Source: Variovorax sp. ZS18.2.2 (GTDB taxonomy: Bacteria > Pseudomonadota > Gammaproteobacteria > Burkholderiales > Burkholderiaceae_C). From it: a stretch of DNA of 64,000 nucleotides. Positions 33,301-41,263 of this stretch are shown here, piece by piece. A program made the translations under genes and the position numbers. The stretch covers positions 1-64,000 of the forward strand of contig NZ_JANLNM010000004.1 of assembly GCF_024701975.1 (NCBI RefSeq), read 5' to 3'. The notes below the pieces were generated by a model. It had not been told where the DNA came from, did no database searches, and saw nothing but the letters and a program-made list of their open reading frames with translations. Each line of letters starts with the position of its first letter. Position 1 is the first letter of the stretch.

Positions 33301-34328
33301 CCTCGCTGCGCGATCTCAAGACCGACCGCAAGGACGATCCGACGCATGCGAAGTTCGATGGCTTCGAGGATTTCGGGACCACGCTGATCCACGCGCAGCC
33401 CGAGCCCTTTTTCGACCTGGCGTTCGCTCGCAGCGATCTCCACGAGCGCTCGCCGCGCACCTATCGCATCGGCTACTGGTACTGGGAGTTCGATTCCATT
33501 CCCGATTCGTGGGTGGCGCACGCCGAGAAGGTCGACGAGGTCTGGGCGGCCACCGAGTTCGTGGCGCGCGGCCTGCGCGCCCGGCTGGCGCAGCCGGTGC
33601 GCACGCTGTTCCCGGGCGTGAAGCTCGGCCCCTTCGAGCGACGTCCGCGCTCGCATTTCGGCCTCAGGGACGAGCCCTACACCTTCCTGTTCACCTTCCA
33701 CATGATGAGCGTCATGGAGCGGAAGAACCCCATCGGGCTCATCCGTGCCTTCACGCGCGCCTTCGGTGCCGACGACACGGTGCAACTGGTGCTCAAGACC
33801 TCCTTCGGCGATCGCCATCCGCAGCAGTTCGAGGCCCTGCAGGCGGCGGCCGCCGCGGCGGCCAACGTGACGATCATCAACGAGGTGTACAGCCCCGAGG
33901 ACGTGCTCTCGCTGATGGATGCCTGCGATGCGTACGTGTCGCTGCATCGCAGCGAGGGCCTGGGCCTCACCATGGCGGAAGCCATGCTCATGGGCAAGCC
34001 CGTCATTGCCACCAACTTCTCGGGCAACGTCGACTTCATGGACAGCAGCAACAGCCTGCTGGTGGACTACGAACTCGTGAAGCTGGGCAAGTCGATCCCG
34101 CCCTACGACGCGCACCTCGAATGGGCCGAGCCCTCCGAGGCGCATGCCGCCGAACTGATGCGGCGCGTGTTCGACGACCAGGCCTGGGCGGCCGAGTTGG
34201 GGGCCGCGGCCAAGGCCAGTGCCGAGCGCGCGCTGTCGCTCGACGTTGCCGGGCAAAAGGCCGCGGACCGGCTGGCCGAGATCAGGGCGCAGCAGCGGGA
34301 CGCCCGCAACGGGCGCCGCGACGACTGA
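30312..34328 (+). CDS. Giant glycosyltransferase: degenerate GT-A, GT2, GT-B
   Basis: A 1338-residue protein. Residues about 40-66 are a coiled coil ending in SISWRITAPLR. Residues about 145-380 resemble a GT-A domain in which LEAGD (near 232) stands where the DxD motif is expected, followed by YGDEDE. A complete GT2 domain runs from about 396 (VSIIVPTKDK) with FLNNDIEV near 483. An unassigned middle of some 300 residues follows. Residues about 968-1320 are a GT-B domain (SLHRSEGLGLTMAEAM near 1209) paralogous to the protein at 17330. Its stop directly abuts that of the convergent ABC transporter gene. It likely makes a multi-sugar segment of the repeat unit. Confidence 0.86.
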   Translation: MNKNESIPNRPAHEGPVAADDVEKIEGGSASAFEALLDAANERANAALTQQREIQNSISWRITAPLRKAADAMPEPVRANLRRGAKAAWWALTPWRMPERLRALRMKRPEEESLGGTPDPEDAYGAWVAGTETRSSVAGDASQAPQLSFLLAAERDPEALLRTLASLRSQASRRWEALVAVETGDAGAALQSVLDTLLAKDPRIVRIAVPKGSRSRSLAACAAQATGEFVALLEAGDIVAAGALDEIACALARAPHSDIVYGDEDEISAEGFRQNPYFKPGWSPDLLYAFNYFGRLTLLRASVLQAAGGIDPTLEAGVEWDLNLRASEQAGIVTRIPKVLCHRKTGGNRERAGPGTPEAAGHREALRRHWVRHGVDAAIETQPDGTQRATWALAHQPLVSIIVPTKDKVDLLRICIDGLLAGTDYGNTEIILVDTGSVELQTQAYYEELRHHTQVSIVHFSKKFNYSAACNHGASFARGELLLFLNNDIEVLSRDWLQEMVRFAQRPGVGVVGTQLLYPDGQLQHGGVGVGIHLCGLMYRSAESAAWGVFGSAGHPRNWLAIMGACQLVSREAFERVGGFDEAYLVACSDVALCLNIWRAGYRTAYAPHARLRHHEGATRGTVNPTLDMQRLADDIRLLGIDEDPYLHPELDAREPIPALRLGGAPTVRESLMADTRALGSLMLPATVLDLSNDRTCLEAAGLPREDVVWAPEPSHRIADTWSAARWCLDLLRTRPDIARRFPQALSGGTDGEFGRWIAHEGGKALHLSDSARDLVAGCLSMDLGARARQTYLFHDDIKTPLPHGLLPTGQFELFQWFMRQGRQATGLRLEEVWWLLREASEQPAVELLRAYAFAPAWQTLYPDGLTIFGRRAFAAWFGATYRVKDAWVDPAHWRVDMTPAAQIRMAYLAREDWRLQHPRALDDARHAAALIEWLAAPAAAQPAEVAAWCAALDTAQVAAEMVVPGVNVIGHFSYPSGLRVSVEALVEGLQRVGVKTSLRDLKTDRKDDPTHAKFDGFEDFGTTLIHAQPEPFFDLAFARSDLHERSPRTYRIGYWYWEFDSIPDSWVAHAEKVDEVWAATEFVARGLRARLAQPVRTLFPGVKLGPFERRPRSHFGLRDEPYTFLFTFHMMSVMERKNPIGLIRAFTRAFGADDTVQLVLKTSFGDRHPQQFEALQAAAAAAANVTIINEVYSPEDVLSLMDACDAYVSLHRSEGLGLTMAEAMLMGKPVIATNFSGNVDFMDSSNSLLVDYELVKLGKSIPPYDAHLEWAEPSEAHAAELMRRVFDDQAWAAELGAAAKASAERALSLDVAGQKAADRLAEIRAQQRDARNGRRDD

Positions 34329-35033
34329 TCAGGAAACCTCGACGATCCGCCCGTGCTCCATGTGGATCACGCGGTTGCATTCCTTGGCGATCAGTTCCGA
34401 TGAGTGCGAGGCCAGCACCAGGATGCCGGACTTGGACACCACGTCGCGCATGCGCTTCTCGGCCTTTTCGGTGAACTCGGCATCACCGACCGAGAGCCAT
34501 TCGTCCATCAGCAGGATGTCGGCCTCGACGCTGGTCGAGATCGAGAACGCCAGCCGCATCATCATGCCGGTGGAGTAGGTGCGAACGGGCATGTTGACGT
34601 ACTCGCCCAGGCCGCTGAACTCGCAGATATCGTCGGTGAGCCGATCGACCGCCTTCTTGCTCATGCCCATCACGAGGCCGCGCAGCATGATGTTCTCGAT
34701 GCCGGTGGCGTCCATCTCGATGCCGAGCGACGGGTCGATCAGGCTCGCCACCGAGCCCTGCCGGGTGAATTCGCCGGAGGAGGGTTCATATACGCCTGCG
34801 AGCGTGCGCAGCAGCGTGGACTTGCCCGCGCCGTTGTGGCCAACGAGGCCCAGCCGGTCGCCGCTCTTGAGCTCGATGTTGATGCCGCTGAGCGCCTGCA
34901 CCACGGTGACGCCGGTTTCCTTGCCGAAGCGTCCACCGGTGACCGATGCCGCCAGCGTCTTCTTGAGCGATGCCGCGCCGGCTCCGTAGATCGGGAAATT
35001 GACGGCGACGTTTTTGAGAGAGATGAATGCCAT
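34329..35033 (-). CDS. wzt: Polysaccharide ABC transporter ATPase
   Basis: A 234-residue ATPase that powers export of undecaprenyl-linked polysaccharide. GHNGAGKST (residues 65-73) is Walker A, TYSTGMMMRL the signature, ILLMDEWLSVGD Walker B and LASHS the switch histidine. It is short: there is no C-terminal carbohydrate-binding domain, as in Wzt proteins of systems that export without recognising a modified chain end, or in KpsT-like capsule exporters. It follows the permease gene by three bases, and manC-wzm-wzt form one leftward operon. Confidence 0.92.
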   Translation of the reverse strand: MAFISLKNVAVNFPIYGAGAASLKKTLAASVTGGRFGKETGVTVVQALSGINIELKSGDRLGLVGHNGAGKSTLLRTLAGVYEPSSGEFTRQGSVASLIDPSLGIEMDATGIENIMLRGLVMGMSKKAVDRLTDDICEFSGLGEYVNMPVRTYSTGMMMRLAFSISTSVEADILLMDEWLSVGDAEFTEKAEKRMRDVVSKSGILVLASHSSELIAKECNRVIHMEHGRIVEVS

Positions 35034-35036
35034 GGA

Positions 35037-35840
35037 TCAGAGCCAGTAGACGACGCGGCGACGGTATTTGGCGAACAGCAGGGTCGCGGCAATGATGCTC
35101 ACTGCCGTCCAGCACAGGATGCCCAGCCAGTTGTGGACATCGGCGACACCGCCCATCAATGGGGTGCGCAGCAAGTCCAGCATCTGCGCGAAGGGATTCC
35201 AGAGAATGTACTTGGCGCGCGCGGGCAGGCTCGAAGGCACCCAGAACACCGGGGTGAGGAACATCAGCATCTGCATCACGCTGGTCACGATCTGGGTCAC
35301 GTCGCGGTAGCGCGTGCAGACGAGGCCGAGCAGCAGGCCGAGGGCGTGCGCATTGACGATCAGGATGAGGAAGGCCGGCAACACCAGCAGCGCCGACCAG
35401 GACAGCGAGATGCCCGCCCACAGCGCCACCGGCACGTAGAGCACGATCTGATGGGCGAACTGGATCACGTTGCGCGCCATGCTGCGCCAGACGAAGAGGC
35501 TGATCGGAAAGTAGCCCTGCTTCAGGTAGTTGGACGATCCGACGAAGGCATTGCAGGCATCGGTCACCACGCTGGAGAAGAAGGCCCAGAAGATGACGCC
35601 GAGCGCCAGATGTGGAAAGAACTCGTTGAGCTTGGTGCCGAAGAGCGACGCGTACAGCGGCCCCATGCCGCTGATCATGACGCCCATGCTCAGCGTGAGC
35701 CACAGCGGCCCGAGCATGGAGCGGCGGTAGCGCAGCACGATGTCGAACCAGGCGAGCGTCCACCAGATGTCGGTGCGGCGGGTGCCTTCCCACCAGTCGG
35801 AAATGGCGCTTCGATGCAGATTGGAGTGAACTTGGCTCAT
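35037..35840 (-). CDS. wzm: Polysaccharide ABC transporter permease
   Basis: A 267-residue, six-helix ABC-2 type permease (RRTDIWWTLAWFDIVLRYR near the start, LGPLWLTLSMGVM, LTPVFWVPSSLP, NPFAQMLDLLRTPLMG). It forms the membrane channel with the ATPase downstream. The ATG at 35840 overlaps the manC stop by four bases; the longer open frame upstream shadows manC. Its presence indicates ABC-dependent export of a complete glycan rather than Wzx/Wzy assembly; no Wzx or Wzy was recognised in the window. Confidence 0.92.
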   Translation of the reverse strand: MSQVHSNLHRSAISDWWEGTRRTDIWWTLAWFDIVLRYRRSMLGPLWLTLSMGVMISGMGPLYASLFGTKLNEFFPHLALGVIFWAFFSSVVTDACNAFVGSSNYLKQGYFPISLFVWRSMARNVIQFAHQIVLYVPVALWAGISLSWSALLVLPAFLILIVNAHALGLLLGLVCTRYRDVTQIVTSVMQMLMFLTPVFWVPSSLPARAKYILWNPFAQMLDLLRTPLMGGVADVHNWLGILCWTAVSIIAATLLFAKYRRRVVYWL

Positions 35841-37255
35841 GTGCGTCCGTAAGTGTCTGCGAGGCGAACGATGTCGTCCTCGCCAAGGTAGCCGCCGCAC
35901 TGGACTTCGATGAGCACCAGTTCTTCGTCGCCGATATTGGTCAAGCGGTGTTTCTCTTTCAAGGGGATGTAGCGGTACTGGCCGGGCAGGGTTTCGTGCT
36001 CGACATCGCCGATCTGGACGATGCCGCGGCCCTGAACCACGACCCAGTGTTCCGCGCGGTGGTGGTGATATTGCAAGGACAGCGATTCTCCCGGCATGAC
36101 CGTGATGCGCTTGACCTTGTAGCCTTCCTCTTCCTTCAGTGCCGAGTAGGTGCCCCACGGGCGGTTGACCACCGCGGGCGAATGCACCGTCTCGTGCTTG
36201 CGGGCCTTCAGCGTGTCGACCACCTTCTTCACGTCCTGGGCGCTGTCCTTGTGCGCCACGAGCAGTGCGTCGGGCGTGTCGACGATGACCAGGTCGTGCA
36301 CGCCCAGCGTGGCCACCAGCTTGGGCGAGTGGCTGTCGACCTGGACGTGGGTGCCGGTGGTGTCGATGGCCACGACGTTCGAGGGCATGGTGTTGCCGCT
36401 GGCATCGGGCGTGAGCACCTTGGCCAGCGCCGGCCACGAGCCGACGTCGCTCCAGCCGAACTTGGCAGGCACCACGTGCACGTTGTCGGCCGGCTCCATG
36501 ATCGCGTAGTCGATGCTGATGTCAGGCTGTAGCCCGAAGGTGTGCAGGTCGAATTGGATCGTCTCGCCCGCCGTCTGCGACGACTCGAGCGCGCGGCGTG
36601 CCGCGGCCAGCAGTTCGGGCGCATGGCGCTCGAAGGCGGCGACGATGGCGTCCGCGGTGAAGCAGAACATGCCGCTGTTCCAGTAGTAGCGGCCGGTGGC
36701 CAGGTACTCCTGGGCGGTCTGGAGATCGGGTTTCTCGACGAAGCGTTTGGCCGCCTGGCTCTCGCGCGAGACCTTGGCCACCTCGACATAGCCGAAGCCC
36801 GTGTCGGGCCCCGTGGGGTTGATGCCGAACACCACCAGCTTGCCCTGGGTGGCGAGGCGGAACGCCTGGTTGGCGCTGGCCACGAAGGCTTCGATGTCGG
36901 GCACCAGGTGGTCGGCCGAGAGCACGAGCATCACGGTGTCGCCGCTGAATTGCCGGATGCACTGCAGCGCGGCCAAGGCGATCGCCGGCCCGGTGTTGCG
37001 GCCCCGGGGTTCGAGCAGCAGCGTGGCCTCGGGCGGGTCGGACATCTGGCGCAGCACGTCCTTGGTGAGAAACAGGTGGTCCTTGTTGGTCACGACCATC
37101 AGGTCGCCCGTGCCGCAGGCCTGGCCCCGCTCGATGGCCTGCTGGAGCAGGGTGGTGCCACCAAGTTTCATGAAGGGCTTGGGAAAGGCTTGCCGAGACG
37201 CTGGCCAAAGCCGGGAACCTGCCCCCCCTGAGAGCACAACTGAAAGGACGCGCAT
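35837..37255 (-). CDS. manC: Mannose-1-phosphate guanylyltransferase / mannose-6-phosphate isomerase
   Basis: A 472-residue bifunctional enzyme giving GDP-mannose. The N-terminal nucleotidyltransferase has VVLSGGAGSRLWPASR at residues 6-21 and RFVEKPD; the C-terminal cupin isomerase has RPWGTY, HHHRAEHWVVV and the EHETLPGQ-like end. Length is normal for AlgA/CpsB. It supplies gmd and mannose-using transferases. It is the first gene of the leftward export operon; a 93-base AT-rich gap separates it from the rightward glycosyltransferase gene. A TAAAAT at 37283-37288 on the leftward strand might be a -10 box, without a convincing -35. Confidence 0.95.
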   Translation of the reverse strand: MRVLSVVLSGGAGSRLWPASRQAFPKPFMKLGGTTLLQQAIERGQACGTGDLMVVTNKDHLFLTKDVLRQMSDPPEATLLLEPRGRNTGPAIALAALQCIRQFSGDTVMLVLSADHLVPDIEAFVASANQAFRLATQGKLVVFGINPTGPDTGFGYVEVAKVSRESQAAKRFVEKPDLQTAQEYLATGRYYWNSGMFCFTADAIVAAFERHAPELLAAARRALESSQTAGETIQFDLHTFGLQPDISIDYAIMEPADNVHVVPAKFGWSDVGSWPALAKVLTPDASGNTMPSNVVAIDTTGTHVQVDSHSPKLVATLGVHDLVIVDTPDALLVAHKDSAQDVKKVVDTLKARKHETVHSPAVVNRPWGTYSALKEEEGYKVKRITVMPGESLSLQYHHHRAEHWVVVQGRGIVQIGDVEHETLPGQYRYIPLKEKHRLTNIGDEELVLIEVQCGGYLGEDDIVRLADTYGRT

Positions 37256-37348
37256 TTTTTTATAGGGTGTGATGAGGGGATAATTTTACCGGTCCCCACG
37301 AGGCGGCCCCGTAACGATTGGAAGCGTCTATTTTCGTGATCTCGAGCA

Positions 37349-39181
37349 ATGTTCAGTAAGCCTACGCTGCCGGCTGCGCAGCCCTTTCCCCGGCGGCGGC
37401 GCGGGCTCGACATCGCTTCGAGCAATGCCCAGTTGCAGCGGCAGATCGGTTTGCTGGAGGTGCAGGTCAAGGCCCTGGATGCGCAGGTCCGTGGCATGAC
37501 GCAGTCCAGCAGCTGGCGCCTGACGGCTCCGCTGCGGTGGCTCGGCGGGCATTTTCAGCGCATTGTTCGCGGCGTGCCGGCGGCGGCCGCTCTCGCCAAA
37601 CGGGGGAGCTACGCCGACTGGGTGGCGCGCTACGACAACCCCGGCAGCGACGCTCGTGAAGACAGCCGGCGTGTGGAGATGGCCGCGTGGCCCACGCGTC
37701 CCCGCTTTCTGGTGCTGACTTCAAACGCAGCGTCGTTGCAGGAAACGACCCGGTCCTTGGCGGCTCAGTCCTACAAGGAGTGGAAGCTCCAGGCCGGCCC
37801 GCCGACCGCTCCCGTGGATGCGGACTGGATCGTCTGGCTCGAGCCAGGTTGCACGCTGAGCGCCCACGCGCTCTTCACGATCGCGAAGGAGATCGCCGCG
37901 CATCCCGAGGCCCGCATGCTGTATGCCGACACGGACGTGGTCGATGCCGCTGGCGGTCGCAGCGATCCCTGCTTCAAGCCCGACTGGAACCCGGACCTGT
38001 TCCTGTCCCGCAATCTTTTCTCGCCGATGGGCGTTGTCCAGACCAGCCTGTTCGACGAAGCCGGGGGGCTGAATGCAGCCACCAATGGCGCGCAGGGCTT
38101 CGACCTGGCATTGCGCTGCGTGGAGCACGTTCGACCCGACCAGATCCGCCACATCCCGCGCATCCTCAGCCATTCCAGTGCTCCGCTTGCAGCGCCTGAT
38201 GCAGCCGACGCACAAGCGCTCGACCGCCATTTCCAGCGCACCGGCGCCGCGGCCACCGCCGAGGTCACGCCCCACGGCCTTCGCGCGCACTATGCGTTGC
38301 CCGAGGCGCCGCCCTTCGTCTCGCTCGTCATCCCGACCCGCAACGGCGTGAACCTGGTGCGCCAGTGCATCGAAAGCATCGTCCTCGAAACCGCCTACCC
38401 GAACTACGAGATCCTGCTGGTCGACAACGGCTCGGACGATGTCGAGGCGCTCGCGTACTTCGCCGCGCTCGATGCGCAGCCGGGCATCACCGTGATCCGC
38501 GACGACCGCCCCTTCAACTACTCGGCGCTCAACAACGCCGCCGTGGCGCAGGCGCGCGGAGAGCTCATCGGTCTGCTCAACAACGACATCGAAGTCATCT
38601 CGTCCGACTGGCTTCACGAGATGGTGTCGCTCGCGTTGCAGCCCGGCGTGGGCGCGGTCGGCGCGAAGCTGTTCTATCCCGATATGACCATCCAGCATGG
38701 CGGCGTCGTGCTGGGCGTCGGGGGCATGGCCGGGCATGCGCACAAGCACCTGCCATCGACCGTCGCGGGCCATGGCGGCCGCGCGCAACTGGTCCAGAAT
38801 TTTTCCGCCGTCACCGCGGCTTGCCTCGTCGTGCGCAAGTCGCTCTACGAACAGGTCGGTGGTCTCGATGAAGCGCAGCTCGGTGTGGCCTACAACGACG
38901 TCGACTTCTGCCTGCGCCTGCGCGAAGCCGGCTATCGCAATGTCTGGACGCCATACGCCGAGCTGCTGCATCACGAGTCGGCGAGCCGTGGCCTCGAAGT
39001 GGCGGCCGAATCGCGCGACCGGCTCGCGCGCGAGTCCGCGTTCATGCAAAGCCGTTGGGCCGGCCTGATCGCCCACGACCCCGCCTACAACCCCAACCTC
39101 ACGCTCGACATCGAAGATTTCGACCTGGCATGGCCGCCGCGCGACCCCCGCAGCGACGCCGCCCCGGCAACCCACCCATGA
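37349..39181 (+). CDS. GT2 glycosyltransferase with tandem GT-A regions
   Basis: A 610-residue protein. A short coiled coil leads into SSSWRLTAPLR at about residues 52-62. Residues about 115-300 resemble a GT-A fold with WLEPG near 162 where DxD is expected, then MLYADTDVVD and CFKPDWNPDLFLS. A complete GT2 domain runs from about 322 (VSLVIPTRNG) with LLNNDIEV near 409 and YNDVDFCLRLREAGY near 515. This plan matches the first half of the 1338-residue protein and rhamnosyltransferase-type O-antigen enzymes. It overlaps the next gene by four bases. Confidence 0.86.
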   Translation: MFSKPTLPAAQPFPRRRRGLDIASSNAQLQRQIGLLEVQVKALDAQVRGMTQSSSWRLTAPLRWLGGHFQRIVRGVPAAAALAKRGSYADWVARYDNPGSDAREDSRRVEMAAWPTRPRFLVLTSNAASLQETTRSLAAQSYKEWKLQAGPPTAPVDADWIVWLEPGCTLSAHALFTIAKEIAAHPEARMLYADTDVVDAAGGRSDPCFKPDWNPDLFLSRNLFSPMGVVQTSLFDEAGGLNAATNGAQGFDLALRCVEHVRPDQIRHIPRILSHSSAPLAAPDAADAQALDRHFQRTGAAATAEVTPHGLRAHYALPEAPPFVSLVIPTRNGVNLVRQCIESIVLETAYPNYEILLVDNGSDDVEALAYFAALDAQPGITVIRDDRPFNYSALNNAAVAQARGELIGLLNNDIEVISSDWLHEMVSLALQPGVGAVGAKLFYPDMTIQHGGVVLGVGGMAGHAHKHLPSTVAGHGGRAQLVQNFSAVTAACLVVRKSLYEQVGGLDEAQLGVAYNDVDFCLRLREAGYRNVWTPYAELLHHESASRGLEVAAESRDRLARESAFMQSRWAGLIAHDPAYNPNLTLDIEDFDLAWPPRDPRSDAAPATHP

Positions 39182-40182
39182 ACGCTCCCCGTCCCCTCGA
39201 AGTCTCCGTCGCGCTCTGCACCTACAACGGCGCCCGGTTCCTGCGCGAGCAGGTGCGCAGCATCTGCCTGCAGACCCGGCCGCCGGTCGAGATCGTGCTG
39301 TCCGACGACGCCTCGCGCGACGGCTCGGTCGAGGTGGTGCGCGCCGCCGTCGCCGAATGCGCGGCCGAGCGCCCGGGGCCGCCGATCGCCCTGCGGGTCT
39401 TCGAGAACCCGGTCGCGTTGCGCGTCGTCAAGAACTTCGAACAAGCCATCAGCGCCTGCACCAGCGAGCTGATCGCGCTCAGCGACCAGGACGATGTGTG
39501 GATGCCCGACCGGCTCGCGCTGATGGTGGCGCGCTTCGAGCAGGACGCCAACCTGCTGCTGCTGCACACCGATGCGCGGCTGGTCGATTCCGAGCGCCGC
39601 GATCTGAACCAGACGCTGTTCCATGCGCTCGAGGTCACGCCTTTGGAGCTCGCGCAGGTGCACGGCGGCAAGGCCTTCGACGCGCTGCTGCGCCGCAATC
39701 TGGTGACCGGTGCGACCACCGTCTTTCGCCGCACGCTGCTGGCCGACGCCTTGCCGCTGCCGGTCGAGTGGGTGCACGACGAATGGCTGAGCATCGTCGC
39801 GTCGAGCACGGCGCGGGTCGACCTGCTGGAGCAGTCCCTCATCGACTACCGCCAGCACGAGTCCAACCAGATCGGCGCGCGGCGCGACACCTTTGCGGAG
39901 AAGGTGCGCAAGGCGCTGGCTTCTCGCGGCAACACGCACGTGGAGCGTGCGATCAAGGCCGAGTTGCTGCTCGCGCGGCTGCTGCAACTGGGCGACCGGG
40001 TCCCGCCCGAGATCATCGCCAAGGTGCGCAGCAAGATCGAGCACCAGCGTTTTCGCGCCGCCTTGCCCGCGTCGCGGCTGGCGCGCATCGTGCCGATCGC
40101 CCGCGAAGCCATGACCGGCCGCTACGACAAGTTCGGCCGCGGCGTGCGCGGCGTGGTCCGCGACCTTTTCGAATCTGTGTAG
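39178..40182 (+). CDS. GT2 glycosyltransferase (rhamnosyltransferase-like)
   Basis: A 334-residue family 2 transferase of the WbbL/RfbN-like group. VSVALCTYNGARFLREQ at 9-25, SDDASRDGS near 42, and LSDQDDVWMPDRL near 100 with the DQDD metal site are typical, as is the later VHDEWLS. A helical C-terminal part of about 80 residues follows. The ATG at 39178 overlaps the preceding stop. The substrate could be dTDP-rhamnose, given rfbA and rfbC in the same locus, but that is a guess. Confidence 0.85.
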   Translation: MNAPRPLEVSVALCTYNGARFLREQVRSICLQTRPPVEIVLSDDASRDGSVEVVRAAVAECAAERPGPPIALRVFENPVALRVVKNFEQAISACTSELIALSDQDDVWMPDRLALMVARFEQDANLLLLHTDARLVDSERRDLNQTLFHALEVTPLELAQVHGGKAFDALLRRNLVTGATTVFRRTLLADALPLPVEWVHDEWLSIVASSTARVDLLEQSLIDYRQHESNQIGARRDTFAEKVRKALASRGNTHVERAIKAELLLARLLQLGDRVPPEIIAKVRSKIEHQRFRAALPASRLARIVPIAREAMTGRYDKFGRGVRGVVRDLFESV

Positions 40183-40201
40183 GCTCCGCCCCCAAAGAAC
40201 C

Positions 40202-41263
40202 ATGAATCCAATGAACGCCTCCCCAGATTCCACCATCGCAGCGCAACCGACCGCCTGGCCGAGCGTCGTGGTGATCATCCCGTTCTACAACGGCGCCGAT
40301 TTCATCGAGCGCTCGGTCAAGAGCGTCTTCGAGCAATCGGTGCCCGCGGCCGAGGTGATCGTGGTCAACGACGGCTCGCGCCCCGAAGAGCGCGCTTCGC
40401 TCGATGCGCTGGCCGCGCGCTACCCGTTTCGCATCATCGACAAGGAGAACGGCGGGCAGGGGTCGGCGCGCAACGCAGGCGTGAAGGCCTCCACCTCGGA
40501 CTTCATCTGCTTTCTCGACCAGGACGACTTCTACCTGCCCAACCACATCGAGACGTTGGCAGCCTCGATTCCGCCCGGCGACCGGCTGTTCGGCTATGTC
40601 TACGCCGACCTGTACGAAGCGGACGCCGACGGCAACGTGGTCCGCACCGGCGTGATCAAGGAGCACGCGACGCACCCCAAGCGCAACATCAACGACCTGC
40701 TGCGCAACGACATGTTCGTGCTGCCGTCGGCCGCGCTGGTGAGCCGCAAGGCCTTCGAGGCGGTCGACGGTTTCGATTCGCAGTTCATGGGCTTCGAGGA
40801 CGACGACCTGTTCCTGCGCATCTTCCGCAAGGGGTTCAGCAACTACTTCGTGGACAAGGCCGTCACCGTCTGGTGCATCCACACGGCGAGCACGTCCTTC
40901 GGCATCCGGATGATCCGCAGCCGCTTCAAGTACTTCAAGAAGCTCACGCAGATGTTCCCCGACGAGCACCTGCGCGGTCGCTACTACTTTCGCGATTGCC
41001 TGGTGCCCCGCTTCCAGCCGTACTTCGTGAACCACGCGATCGAGTCGATCAAGAACGACGACCAGTACCGCGAGGAGATGAGCGCGATCCTCAACGAATA
41101 CGGCGCGATGGTGCTGGCCAATCCGTATGTGGGGCGCAAGAAGAAGCTGCGCCTGCGGATCACGCTGTTCCTGCTCAACCACTGCCCGCCGGGCGTGGTG
41201 CGCCTGGTCGGCGCCGTCACGCGCCTGCCCGGCATTCGCAGCCTGCGGCGCCTGTACGCCTAG
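40202..41263 (+). CDS. GT2 glycosyltransferase
   Basis: A 353-residue family 2 transferase with VVVIIPFYNGADFIERSV near 22, VVNDGSRPEE, NGGQGSARNAG, and FLDQDDFYLP near 103 for metal and donor binding, then GFEDDDLFLRIFRKG. It is the last rightward gene of this sub-block and its TAG stop overlaps the convergent acyltransferase stop inside the palindrome CTAG. Sugar unknown. Confidence 0.85.
   Translation: MNPMNASPDSTIAAQPTAWPSVVVIIPFYNGADFIERSVKSVFEQSVPAAEVIVVNDGSRPEERASLDALAARYPFRIIDKENGGQGSARNAGVKASTSDFICFLDQDDFYLPNHIETLAASIPPGDRLFGYVYADLYEADADGNVVRTGVIKEHATHPKRNINDLLRNDMFVLPSAALVSRKAFEAVDGFDSQFMGFEDDDLFLRIFRKGFSNYFVDKAVTVWCIHTASTSFGIRMIRSRFKYFKKLTQMFPDEHLRGRYYFRDCLVPRFQPYFVNHAIESIKNDDQYREEMSAILNEYGAMVLANPYVGRKKKLRLRITLFLLNHCPPGVVRLVGAVTRLPGIRSLRRLYA

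Noticed and set aside
37255..37265. A T-run before manC as a terminator
   Set aside because: No GC-rich stem precedes it on either strand; it lies in a divergent promoter gap, where AT-rich sequence is expected.
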